DNA of 46,521 nt from Ardenticatenaceae bacterium (GTDB lineage: Bacteria; Chloroflexota; Anaerolineae; Ardenticatenales; Ardenticatenaceae): the NCBI GenBank assembly GCA_026989095.1, contig JALSKA010000219.1:1-46521 (forward strand). The letters run 5' to 3'. Shown in pieces: positions 10,901-18,581 of the stretch (position 1 is its first letter; each line of letters begins with the position of its first letter). Under the pieces are notes generated by a model that did no database searches, was not told the DNA's origin, and saw nothing but the letters and a program-made list of their open reading frames with translations. A program made the position numbers and the translations under genes.

Positions 10901-12391
10901 TGGGCCGTCACGTGGCTCGCCCACGAGACGCCCTCGACGCTGACGGCCGGCGTGACCGTGCGGGTGGGCTTGTCGGCCCGCAACGCCGGCACCAGGACGT
11001 GGCCCAAGGCAGGACGCCGCCCCGTGCGGGTGAGCTACCGGTGGTACGACGCCGAAGGCCGGCAGGTCGAAGAGGTCGAACAAATACGCACAGCCTTGCC
11101 CCACCCGGTCAAGCCCGGTGATAACGTGCGCCTGATGGCCGCGCTGGCGGTCCCCGGGACGCCGGGCGACTACCGCCTCGTGTGGGACTTGGTCCGCGAG
11201 GGTGTGGGCTGGTTCCAGGAGCTGGGCGGCAACCCCCTCGAAGTTGAGGTGCGCGTCGAGCCGGCTCGCCGGCGACCGTGGCAGGTGCGCGCCAGCCACA
11301 ATGCCGAGCAGGCCCCCCTGGCCGTAGACGGCAACCCCGAAACCTTCTGGGACAGCTTGGACGTTCAGGCCTCCGGCATGTTCTTCGAGCTGGACGTGGG
11401 CGAGGAGCGCACCCTGGACGGCGTGCTCTTCCGCAGCCCCGGCCGAGGGTACCCGGTGGGCTACCGAATTCTGGTGAGCCGCGACGGCGAGGCGTGGATC
11501 ACGGTGGCCGAGCGCCCCCAGAACTGGCGCGATGCTGCTGCCACCTTTGACGCCAGGCCCGTGCGCTTTGTGCGCATCGAACAGACCGGCACGCCCGGCT
11601 ACCGCGCCACGTGGCGCATCGCCGAGGTGGAAATCTCCGAAGCTCCACCGTGGCAGGCCACGGCCAGCCACAACGCCGAGGAGGCCGGCCTGGCCGTGGA
11701 CCGGGACCCGGACACCTTCTGGAGCAGCCAAGTCCGCCAGGCTCCCGGCATGTGGTTCGAGGTGGACATGGGCAAGGAGCGCGTCATCGAGGCGGTGCAG
11801 GTGCGCAGCCCCGGGCGGGGCTTTGCCGTCGGCTACCGGCTGCTCATCTCGGCCGACCGGCGGACGTGGGTGGTGGTCGATGAGCGGGCGCGCAACTGGA
11901 AGGACATCGAAGCCACCTTCACCCCTGTGGCCGTGCGCTACATCCGCCTGGAGCAGACTGGCTCTCCCTCCTACAACGCGCCCTGGCTCATCAGCGAGAT
12001 CGCCACCCGGCCGGCCCTGCCGTGGCGGGCCAATGCCAGCCACAACCCCCAACTGGCCGCCAACGCCCTGGACAACAGGCGCGAGACGGCCTGGACCACG
12101 GGAGAGCCCATGCGGCCCGGCATGTGGTTCATGGTGGACTTCCGGCGGGTGTTGGCGTTCGAGGGCCTGGTGCTGGACCACGGGGAGCGCCCCGACTACC
12201 CCCGGGGCGTCCGGGTGCAGACCTCATACGACGGCAAGACGTGGCGCACGGTGCTCGACGTGCCGGAACACGAGGGCACCTTCGACGTGACCTTCGAGCG
12301 GCCGGTGGCAGCCCGGTACGTGGCCGTGCGCCAGACGGGCCGCGCTGACAGGCCGTGGACCATTGCCCGCCTGCTCGTCAAACGCCCCTGA
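7940..12391 (+). CDS. Multidomain amidase / glycosidase-like / Ig / discoidin protein
   Basis: I place the start at the ATG at 7940, which has a GGGAGGG site; the frame runs 49 codons further upstream without one. The 1483 residues read as: an Amidase_2-type domain (about 20-165; VVLHATGG, SAHYVIAKDG, IVTHREVA), related to N-acetylmuramoyl-L-alanine amidases and T7 lysozyme; a TIM-barrel region (about 170-465) resembling clan A glycosidases, with HNEPNH (Glu282, candidate acid/base) and ITEYGN (Glu391, candidate nucleophile); five Ig-like repeats of about 120 residues (472-1107), each with a V-x-N-x-G core; and three F5/8 type C domains (about 1110-1235, 1236-1357, 1357-1483), each starting near W-x-A-x-A-S-H-N. 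This suits binding to and cutting of a cell wall or glycan. No signal peptide is visible, which is odd for such a protein. Activities are inferred, not shown. Confidence 0.8.
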   Translation: MPPDIEGAIWRPSPNKNPRGRFKVDTVVLHATGGPLQPSLNWLTNPNSKVSAHYVIAKDGTLYQLVEENMMAWHAGQSRMPPPDNRENVNWFSVGIELENANTGRDPYPEAQLETLVRLLKHLVTRYNVPRRNIVTHREVAVPKGRKSDPLGLDVQALLDRVYGNVSAETVGTLVVNRPLVGLHARNDRTFTETDYRIIAEARIEALKMLSITDVEVYRRCRQINPNMEFIVRLYKHMPRNANPPRPDDGPVSPQAFADEFRDIINRLYETLGVVKFEIHNEPNHLTGLEGWGQEEPFAREFTRWYKRVFAILKERHPFALFGFPGLAVPHKDLEWLDWCREAIEMSDWLGCHVYWQTPPQAPETYKDDTWGLRFKHYHTKFPHKLIEITEYGNSNGQSNLPLPPEEQARQYVWWLNHIQQYPYLGSAHAFIATSPDPQWVNDLFTWGDDRSGRLFPVVQAVGTQVRRPAVPPEWGVVWRGFRPAEGITVGEAVTVSGTVTNAGRRPWRQAGPNRVILIQRWLTPDGRRVGDPLYILLPHDVRPSEEARLSLRLTVPAEPGDYRLRYDMYDVGGRRYLTSAGAVPLVHRVRVRPREPERPLLLAQWGEVEVPDRVEAGGRASITVTVKNAGRASWRAGGEPLKGVVHLGYHWITADGREIEGRTRGVLPRDVAPGETVTLRGVEVVAPEAPGAYTLRLDMVSELVAWFRQVGGEPLTVNVNVVPARPALAFEWVEVELPARMRAGETVTGRVTVRNVGRETWVARRPDGRGIVRLGYHWRTPDGQPVAGWADLRTPLPRDVAPGQQVTFEAVRVAAPPRPGEYRLELNLVKEGVAWFDAPPDGAGRLLVTVEPPPAEPREARYGVEYVAHTVPAQMRAGQSYVVALTVRNTGTQPWSPEWPAPVHLAHHWVTSDGHVAGWWDAFRVKLPKAVAPGEAVRLEGIVLRAPERAGQYVVRWDLVEEGRAWFSDLGAPALEVPVTVVARPEWAVTWLAHETPSTLTAGVTVRVGLSARNAGTRTWPKAGRRPVRVSYRWYDAEGRQVEEVEQIRTALPHPVKPGDNVRLMAALAVPGTPGDYRLVWDLVREGVGWFQELGGNPLEVEVRVEPARRRPWQVRASHNAEQAPLAVDGNPETFWDSLDVQASGMFFELDVGEERTLDGVLFRSPGRGYPVGYRILVSRDGEAWITVAERPQNWRDAAATFDARPVRFVRIEQTGTPGYRATWRIAEVEISEAPPWQATASHNAEEAGLAVDRDPDTFWSSQVRQAPGMWFEVDMGKERVIEAVQVRSPGRGFAVGYRLLISADRRTWVVVDERARNWKDIEATFTPVAVRYIRLEQTGSPSYNAPWLISEIATRPALPWRANASHNPQLAANALDNRRETAWTTGEPMRPGMWFMVDFRRVLAFEGLVLDHGERPDYPRGVRVQTSYDGKTWRTVLDVPEHEGTFDVTFERPVAARYVAVRQTGRADRPWTIARLLVKRP

Positions 12392-12434
12392 CCAGAGGGG
12401 GCAGCCGGCTGCGGGCAGGTGGGCCCCGGACGGC

Positions 12435-13124
12435 TCACAGCGCGGTGGGAATGGCCTGGGCGATGGTGATCTCCTGCTCGGTGACGTGGCACGTGTAGGC
12501 GTGGACCTCCACGCCGGATGACACGGCCCGCCGCAGGGCGGCGCAGAACGCCGGGTCGGAGCGCTCGTGGGGGCGGAAGCGGAGGGCATCGTCCCGCTGG
12601 ACGATGAAGACGAGGGCAGCACGGTCACCGCGGGCCACGAGGCGCCGGAGCACCTCCACGTGGTGGCGCCCCCGCGCGGTCACGGCGTCGGGGAAGAGGG
12701 CCGTGCCCTCCTCCACCAGCGTCACCGATTTCGTCTCCACCCAACAGCGTCCCGTCGGTTCCTCCAACAGCACGTCGAGACGACACCCTTCTGCCCGGAC
12801 CTCGCGGCGAAGCGCCGTGGGCGGGGCAAACTCGGCCAGACGGCCCTGGGTGACGGCCTCGGCGAAGAGGGCCGGCGGAAGCCGCGCGTCCAGACAGACT
12901 AGGCGCTCCCCCACTTCGACCAGCACCAGGTCAAAGGAAGTTTTGCGGCCGGAAGAGGAGACGGGCCGCAGGCGCACGCGCCGCCCCGGCACGAAGAGCT
13001 CCCACAGCCGGCCCGAGTTGGGCACGTGGGCGGCCACGGCGCGGCCGTTCACCTCCACCAGCGCCCGAAAGCGGTTCTCGCGCCGCAGGAAAGTGCCCGC
13101 GACGAGGGGAGCGGACCACTTCAC
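12435..13124 (-). CDS. sfsA: SfsA family protein
   Basis: A 229-residue SfsA homologue, close to the family's usual length. The start is a GTG that overlaps the stop of the upstream hydrolase gene (GTGA); a longer open frame continues upstream but shadows that gene. Marks include the N-terminal beta domain with FLRRENRF and VAAHVPNSGRL, and a nuclease-like core with WVETKSVTL and FPDAVTARG. SfsA was named for an effect on maltose use in E. coli; it binds nucleic acid and has a restriction-endonuclease-like fold, but its role is not settled. The gene converges with the multidomain protein across a 43-base gap that holds a short CAGCCGGCTG palindrome and no T-run. Confidence 0.93.
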   Translation of the reverse strand: MKWSAPLVAGTFLRRENRFRALVEVNGRAVAAHVPNSGRLWELFVPGRRVRLRPVSSSGRKTSFDLVLVEVGERLVCLDARLPPALFAEAVTQGRLAEFAPPTALRREVRAEGCRLDVLLEEPTGRCWVETKSVTLVEEGTALFPDAVTARGRHHVEVLRRLVARGDRAALVFIVQRDDALRFRPHERSDPAFCAALRRAVSSGVEVHAYTCHVTEQEITIAQAIPTAL

Positions 13125-14257
13125 CCGTGGGGCTCCTGCTTGAGGGTGCGGTCGAAGAACTCGCGCGTGCGTTCCAGGAAGGCGAGCCACGCTTGGCCCC
13201 GAAAGGCGTGGCCTTGCCCCTCGTAGGCGTAGTATTCCACTTCCTTGCCGGCGGCGATCAGGGCATCCCGGATGGCCTCGGCCCACGCCGGCGGCGTCAC
13301 CCGGTCGGCAGTGCCCTGGTGGATCTGGACCGGCGCCGTCACCAGCTCCATGTAGTAGATGGGCGACGTCAGGCGCAGGAAGGTCGGGTCGTCCTGGGCG
13401 CGCTTGTAGGCCCGCCACACCTCGCGGGGGACGTTGGGCGGGCGTGGTCCCCCTCCCCAGCGCTCGATCACCTCCCGGTCGTTGGCGCTGACGGGCGCGT
13501 AGAGCACGGCCGCGCGGATGCGCGGGTCCACCACGATAGCCTTGGTGGTGATGCCGCCCCCCATGCTGTGCCCCCACATGCCCACGCGCTCGGGGTCGGC
13601 CTGGGGGAGGGAGGGGAGCGAGCTGATCAGGTTGAGCACGTCGATCACCAGGCCCGTGCGGAAGTAGTTGGGGCCGGCGTCGGAGCCGCCCCAGCCCCGG
13701 AAATCGGGCGCGATGGTCAGGTAGCCGTGTTGGACGAGGTACTCAGCCGCCCTGTTGGTGTCGGCCCCCGACCAGTAACGGGATGGGGGGATGTACCCGT
13801 GGTTGAGGATGACGACGGGGAAAGGCCCCTCGCCCCTGGCGGGCACATGCATCACGCCGGTGATGGTCAGCCCGTCGCTGGGATAGGCGATGAGGTAGCG
13901 GGTGTAGGTGTCGGTGCGCGCCAGGACAGACCGGATTTCGATGGTGCCGCCCGGATAGTCGCGTGAGCGGAGCCCCTCGATGGTGAAGGGAGCCATCGGC
14001 GAGGGGGTCGGCGACGGCGACGGAGTGGGTGAGGGGCGCGGCGTCGCGGTGGGGGCGGGGGTGGGCGAGGGCAGGAGCGTGGCCGTGGGCGGTGGAGTGG
14101 CCCTCCCCGGGTCGAGGACACCCGGCTGCTCCTGGGCCAAGGGGGCTGTGGCCGTCACTTGGACGCTCTGGGGGGGCGCTGCGGTGAGGCGCAGACAGCC
14201 CGCCAGGACGATCACCAGGCCGAACCACATTGGGAAGGCGAAACGTCTCGTGGGCAT
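13121..14257 (-). CDS. Lipoprotein alpha/beta hydrolase (S9-like peptidase/esterase)
   Basis: The 378-residue precursor starts with a lipoprotein signal (basic start, hydrophobic core, lipobox LAGC near residue 21), then a Pro/Thr/Ser linker of roughly 35 residues (about 52-88), then an alpha/beta-hydrolase domain. The nucleophile elbow is GHSMGGG (Ser near residue 230), the acid is probably Asp in GTADRVTPP (near 317), and the histidine is in GQGHAF. It resembles the dipeptidyl-aminopeptidase/acylaminoacyl-peptidase group or related esterases; the substrate is unknown. The mature enzyme would be anchored on the outer face of the cell membrane. It overlaps sfsA by four bases. Confidence 0.88.
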   Translation of the reverse strand: MPTRRFAFPMWFGLVIVLAGCLRLTAAPPQSVQVTATAPLAQEQPGVLDPGRATPPPTATLLPSPTPAPTATPRPSPTPSPSPTPSPMAPFTIEGLRSRDYPGGTIEIRSVLARTDTYTRYLIAYPSDGLTITGVMHVPARGEGPFPVVILNHGYIPPSRYWSGADTNRAAEYLVQHGYLTIAPDFRGWGGSDAGPNYFRTGLVIDVLNLISSLPSLPQADPERVGMWGHSMGGGITTKAIVVDPRIRAAVLYAPVSANDREVIERWGGGPRPPNVPREVWRAYKRAQDDPTFLRLTSPIYYMELVTAPVQIHQGTADRVTPPAWAEAIRDALIAAGKEVEYYAYEGQGHAFRGQAWLAFLERTREFFDRTLKQEPHG

Positions 14258-14296
14258 GGTTCCAAGCTCTCCATCGGCGCAGGTGAGGGGGCGGAG

Positions 14297-15484
14297 CTAC
14301 CCGTGTCCGTGTCCGTGTGCTTGTGGGAGCACGGAGCGCTCGACGAGGCGGGTGGCGAGCAGCGCGATGCCGGCCAGGACCACGGCGGCGGAGAAGAAGG
14401 CCACCCCTTCGCCGAAGAAGTCCAACATCCCGTTGCCCCAGACCGGGCCAACCGTGCGGCCCAAGCTCTCCAGCGCCCCGCTGACCCCCTGGATGCGCCC
14501 CTGTTCCTCGGGCGAGGCCGTGTGGCTGATGAGGGCGATAAGGGCCGGCTGGGAGAGGGCAGCGCCCACCGCGGCCGGCACCACGGCGACGACGAAAGCG
14601 GCGACGGAGTGGGTCAGCGAGGCCGCGCCGAGGCCCAGGGCGGCCAACAACAGCCCGCTCACCAGCGTGCGCGGCTCCCCAAAGCGGCGCGTGACCAGGC
14701 CGACGAGCCCTCCTTGCACAATGACCCCGATGACGCCGGCCAAGGCCAAGATGTAGCCCACCTCCGTAATGCCGAAACCGAAGCGGATCTTGCCGAAGAG
14801 GGCGAACGTGGTCTGGTAGACGGCGAAGGAGGCCCAGTAGAGGAAGTCCACGAGCAGCAGCGTGCCGATGGTCGGCCGGGCCAAGAGGTGGGGGAGCTCA
14901 CGCCACGGCGTGGCGACTGCGGCGCTGGCCCGCCGGCGGTGGGATTCGGGCAGGCCAACCCACGTCATGGCCAGCGCAAGGGCGGCCAAGCCGGCCGCGG
15001 CCCACGCCGGCGCCGAGTAGTCGAGCCGGCCCAACAGGCCGCCCAGGGCAGGCCCGAAGATGAAGCCCAGCCCGAAGGCCGCGCCGATGAGGCCGAACGC
15101 CTTGGCCCGGTCCTTGCGGTCGGTCACGTCGCTGATGTAGGCGCGCGCCGTGGAGATGTTGCCCCCCGAGAGGCCGTCGATGATGCGGGCCACGAAGAGG
15201 AGCCAGAGGGAAGTGGCCACGGCCAGCAGGGCGAAGCTGATCACCGTGCCCAACAGGCTGAGGAGCAGGATGGGACGCCGGCCGTACCGGTCGGAGAGGC
15301 TGCCCAGCACCGGGGCGGCCAACAACTGGCTCACGGAGTACGAGGCGAAGAGCAGGCCGATCTGGAAGGGAGTGGCGCCCACGTGGTCGGCGTAGAAGGG
15401 GAGCAGGGGGATGATAATGCCGAAGCCCAGCAGGTTGACGAAGATGATGAAGAAAATGATCAGCAGAGGCCGTTGGCTGCGCAT
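14297..15484 (-). CDS. MFS drug-type exporter (TetA/MdtG-like)
   Basis: A 395-residue, twelve-helix major facilitator transporter. I start at the ATG at 15484, preceded by GGGAGAG. The drug/H+ antiporter motif A, GSLSDRYGRRP, lies between helices 2 and 3, and the start LLIIFFIIFVNLLGFGIIIP is typical of the TetA/MdtG group. These export drugs or other small amphiphiles in exchange for protons, but the substrate cannot be named. The C-terminus is a short His/Gly-rich tail. It is separated from the upstream glycosyltransferase by 53 bases and from the downstream lipoprotein hydrolase by 39 bases, so co-transcription is possible. Confidence 0.92.
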   Translation of the reverse strand: MRSQRPLLIIFFIIFVNLLGFGIIIPLLPFYADHVGATPFQIGLLFASYSVSQLLAAPVLGSLSDRYGRRPILLLSLLGTVISFALLAVATSLWLLFVARIIDGLSGGNISTARAYISDVTDRKDRAKAFGLIGAAFGLGFIFGPALGGLLGRLDYSAPAWAAAGLAALALAMTWVGLPESHRRRASAAVATPWRELPHLLARPTIGTLLLVDFLYWASFAVYQTTFALFGKIRFGFGITEVGYILALAGVIGVIVQGGLVGLVTRRFGEPRTLVSGLLLAALGLGAASLTHSVAAFVVAVVPAAVGAALSQPALIALISHTASPEEQGRIQGVSGALESLGRTVGPVWGNGMLDFFGEGVAFFSAAVVLAGIALLATRLVERSVLPQAHGHGHG

Positions 15485-15537
15485 GGATCGCTCTCCCGGC
15501 GTAGAATAGCAAGATGGTACTCCATTGCCCCTGTCCG

Positions 15538-16704
15538 TCAAACGGCGGCAAGTTGCCGGTAAACGGCCAAGGTGTCGCGGGCCGTCCGCTCCCACGTGAA
15601 CTGGGCGGCCCGTTCCAGCCCCCGCGCGCGCAGCGTGGCCCGCAGGGCGGCGTCGTCCACCAGGCGCTCCAGGGCGACGGCCATTTCATCCACGTTGAAG
15701 GGGTTGAAGTAGAGCGCCGCGCCGCCGGCCACTTCTTGGAGGCTCCCTATGCGGCTACAGGCGACCGGCGTGCCACAGGCCATTGCCTCCAGGACCGGCA
15801 GCCCAAAGCCCTCGTAGAGCGAGGGGAAGACGAACCCCAACGCCCCGCCGTAGAGCCCCGGCAGCAGCTCCTCGGGCACCGGGCCCACGAAACGCACGTG
15901 GCGTGGCTCCAGGCCAAGCCGGCCGGCCAGGGCGCGGGGAGCCCCGTGGGCCGGCAGCCAGGCGCCGGCGATGGCGAGCACGACGCCCTCGGGGCGCACG
16001 GCGGCCCAAGCGCGCACGAGCCGGGACAAGTTCTTGTGGGGCTTGTTGGAGCCCACGTAGAGGACGTAGCGGTCCGGGAGGCCCACACGCTCGGCCGCGG
16101 CCCGGCGTGCCTCCGGCGGGAGGGGGCGGAAGCGTCGGCCGGCCGCCAGGGGCACGGTGCGGGCTTTGGCGGCCACGTGAGGAAAGGTGCGGAGCAGGTC
16201 GCGACGGGTGTGGTCGGAGATGCAGAGCACGGCGTCGGCCACGCGGAGGGCAGCGCCCAGGGTGAGGCGGAAGAGCAGGCGTGCCCGCCGCGAGACGGCC
16301 TTCGGCAGGCGCACGGGAATGAGATCGTAGACCGTGAGCGCTGTGGGCCGGCCGGGAAAGTAGGGCATGAGGTAGTAGGGGCTGTGGTAGACGTGGGCGC
16401 CCAAGGAGCGCAGCAGGCGCGGCAGGCGCCACTGCTGGGCAGGGCCAAAGGGCGATGTCCCCACGGCCACGCAGGCAGCCCGGCGCCACGGCCGGGGACA
16501 GAGGGCGTGGCGCCAGGCCGAGGCCGCCGGCGTGTAGAGGACGGCCATCCGCTCGTCCTCTGCCAACTGGGCGTCCAGCGCACGGGCCAGGTGGAAGACG
16601 TACCGCCCGATGCCCGGGAAGTGGTCGGTGGCCGTGCGGGCGTCGAGGGCGTAGAGGGACGTGCTCACTGTGCGGTCCGCTGGTTCCCGCCACGGCGATG
16701 TCAT
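15538..16704 (-). CDS. Glycosyltransferase family 4 protein
   Basis: A 388-residue GT-B fold glycosyltransferase of the GT4 group. The N-terminal half has PGIGRYVFHLARAL, which binds the acceptor side. The C-terminal half has YVGSNKPHKNLSRLVRAW (near residue 210) and the nucleotide-sugar site with the E-x7-E pattern in PSLYEGFGLPVLEAMACG (near residue 300). It transfers a sugar from a nucleotide donor to a lipid, polysaccharide or metabolite; the acceptor is not evident. The ATG overlaps the aceK stop (ATGA), so it is translationally coupled to aceK, an unexpected pairing. No membrane anchor is seen. Confidence 0.93.
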   Translation of the reverse strand: MTSPWREPADRTVSTSLYALDARTATDHFPGIGRYVFHLARALDAQLAEDERMAVLYTPAASAWRHALCPRPWRRAACVAVGTSPFGPAQQWRLPRLLRSLGAHVYHSPYYLMPYFPGRPTALTVYDLIPVRLPKAVSRRARLLFRLTLGAALRVADAVLCISDHTRRDLLRTFPHVAAKARTVPLAAGRRFRPLPPEARRAAAERVGLPDRYVLYVGSNKPHKNLSRLVRAWAAVRPEGVVLAIAGAWLPAHGAPRALAGRLGLEPRHVRFVGPVPEELLPGLYGGALGFVFPSLYEGFGLPVLEAMACGTPVACSRIGSLQEVAGGAALYFNPFNVDEMAVALERLVDDAALRATLRARGLERAAQFTWERTARDTLAVYRQLAAV

Positions 16705-18482
16705 GGCGTGGCGGTGGTCACGTGGTACGCCTCGGCGTATTTGTGGCGCAAGCGCTTGTGCTGTGGGTAGGGGAAGATGTGAATCACCTCACCCGAGTGG
16801 ATGCGCTCCTGCATGTGGCGCCAGAAGTCCACCTCGAAGAGATCGGCGTGGTGTTCCAGGAAGACCTCCAGCAGCCGGCCCCGCAGCCCCCAGAACCGCC
16901 GGAACTCCTCGGGGAAGATGTCGTGTTCGCCCACGTGGAACCAGGGGTCGGGGGCCAGCTCGTCTTCCAAGTGGCGCGCTTGGGGGAAGGTGCGGAAGCG
17001 GCACTCGGTCAGGAGGCAGAGCTCGTCGTAGTCGTAGAAGACCACGCGGCGGTGGCGCGTCACGCCGAAGTTCTTCAGCAGCATGTCGCCGGGGAAAATG
17101 TTGGTGGCGGCCAAGTCCTTGATGGCGTTGCCGTAGTCGATGATGGCCGCCTCGGCGGCCTCGTCGTCCGCCTCGCGCACGTAGATGTCGAGGGGGATGA
17201 CCCGCCGCTCCACGTAGGTGTGGCGGATGATGACGTGGTCATCGTCCACGTGAACGGAGCGGCCGGCCACGCGCAGGAGCTCGTCCAGCAGCTCGTCGGT
17301 GAAGCGGTGGCGCGCGAACTTCAGGTACTCGAACTCCTGGGCGTCCACGAGCCGGCCGGCGCGGTCGTGTTTGAAGACCAGGCGGTACTTCTCCTTGACC
17401 GCCTCCCGCGTGGTGCGCTTGGGAAAGGCGAAGCGGTCCTGGATGATCTTGAAGACGAGGTCGTAGGCCGGCAGCGTGAAGACCGTCATCACCATGCCCC
17501 GCTGGCCGGGCGCGATCTCGAAGCGGTCGTCGGTGGTGGCCAAGTGGTTGAGCATGTCCCGGTAGAGCTCCGTCTTGCCGTGTTTGTTGTAGCCAATGGA
17601 GATGTAGAGCTCGGCCACGCGCTTGCGGGGCATGATGGACTTGAGGAAGCGCACCAGGTCGTAGGGGCGCTCGATGATCACGTGGAAGTAGGAGCGGGCG
17701 AAACTGAAGAGAATGCTCACGTCGTTCTCGTCCAGCAGCACGGCGTCCACCACCAGCCCCTCGGGCTCGTGGAGCAGGGCGATCACGAAGGGGATGAGGT
17801 GGGAGCCGCTGAAGAGCCGTCCCACGAGGTACGCCGCCTGCCCCCGGTAGAAGACCGAGCGCACGATTTCGGCGCGTTCCACCACCTTCAGGGCGCCGAT
17901 GGCCTTCAGGTGGGCCTCAACTTCGCGGGCCACGAGGTGGGCGTCGCGGGTGAGATCGGCGAAGGGGATGTGGAAGGGCTCCCGCAGGGCGAAGTCGCGC
18001 AGGATTTGTTCCACCAGAGTCGCCGTGGTGACGGCGCGCCGGTAGGTGCGGTAGACCGAACGTCGGGGCGCCGTGGGGGGCAGCTCGAAGTCGGTGTCCA
18101 CGAACTCGATCTGTTCGTCCACGCCGATGGTGGTGAAGATGCGGCGCGTGACTGAGTTGAAGAAGGTCTCGGCCAACTCCCAATCGTCCCGGTCGGCGAT
18201 GAGCCCGGAGTAGACCGCCTTCATGCTGGCCCACACCAGCTTGTGGTGTACCCGGTCGCCCAGGAGCTCCCGCACGTCGGCCACGGTGCGGTCCACCACC
18301 CGCCGGTACAAGTCGAGCCGTTCGGCGGCGTCCGCCTGCATCCCGTGCCAGTCGCGCTGCTCGAAGCGGATGCGCGCGCGGCGGGTGATGGTCTTGAAGT
18401 CGGTGTGATACTCCTCGAAGCCCTGCAGGATGATTCGTGCGCCCAAGTTGGCCAAGCGGCTGTCGGTCAGGCGGTGGGCCAT
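16701..18482 (-). CDS. aceK: Isocitrate dehydrogenase kinase/phosphatase
   Basis: AceK phosphorylates and dephosphorylates isocitrate dehydrogenase to divert isocitrate to the glyoxylate bypass. The 593-residue product begins at the ATG at 18482, with GGAGAG upstream. It matches AceK along its length: regulatory half with FFNSVTRRIF, then the kinase half with the ATP-site segment FPKRTTREAVKEKYRLVF and the catalytic region DLAATNIFPGDMLLKNFG followed by VVFYDYDEL, which hold the catalytic and metal-binding Asp/Asn residues. Isocitrate lyase and malate synthase, its usual neighbours in proteobacteria, are absent here; a glycosyltransferase overlaps its stop instead. Its placement suggests transfer or a rewired context. 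Confidence 0.96.
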   Translation of the reverse strand: MAHRLTDSRLANLGARIILQGFEEYHTDFKTITRRARIRFEQRDWHGMQADAAERLDLYRRVVDRTVADVRELLGDRVHHKLVWASMKAVYSGLIADRDDWELAETFFNSVTRRIFTTIGVDEQIEFVDTDFELPPTAPRRSVYRTYRRAVTTATLVEQILRDFALREPFHIPFADLTRDAHLVAREVEAHLKAIGALKVVERAEIVRSVFYRGQAAYLVGRLFSGSHLIPFVIALLHEPEGLVVDAVLLDENDVSILFSFARSYFHVIIERPYDLVRFLKSIMPRKRVAELYISIGYNKHGKTELYRDMLNHLATTDDRFEIAPGQRGMVMTVFTLPAYDLVFKIIQDRFAFPKRTTREAVKEKYRLVFKHDRAGRLVDAQEFEYLKFARHRFTDELLDELLRVAGRSVHVDDDHVIIRHTYVERRVIPLDIYVREADDEAAEAAIIDYGNAIKDLAATNIFPGDMLLKNFGVTRHRRVVFYDYDELCLLTECRFRTFPQARHLEDELAPDPWFHVGEHDIFPEEFRRFWGLRGRLLEVFLEHHADLFEVDFWRHMQERIHSGEVIHIFPYPQHKRLRHKYAEAYHVTTATP

Positions 18483-18551
18483 GCGATCTCTCCGGTCACG
18501 TCGTTGCAGGTGGGCTGTTGTCGGCACGGGGGCGGGGACGAACGCGCCGGT

Positions 18552-18580
18552 ATCTTACTCCACGTGCAGGACGCCGTCAA
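18552..18580 (-). promoter_or_regulatory. Promoter for aceK
   Basis: On the minus strand TTGACG, a 17-base spacer and TAAGAT stand 70 bases upstream of the aceK start. The element abuts the stop codon of the next gene, so aceK and the overlapping glycosyltransferase gene form a unit of their own. Confidence 0.7.
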
Positions 18581-18581
18581 G

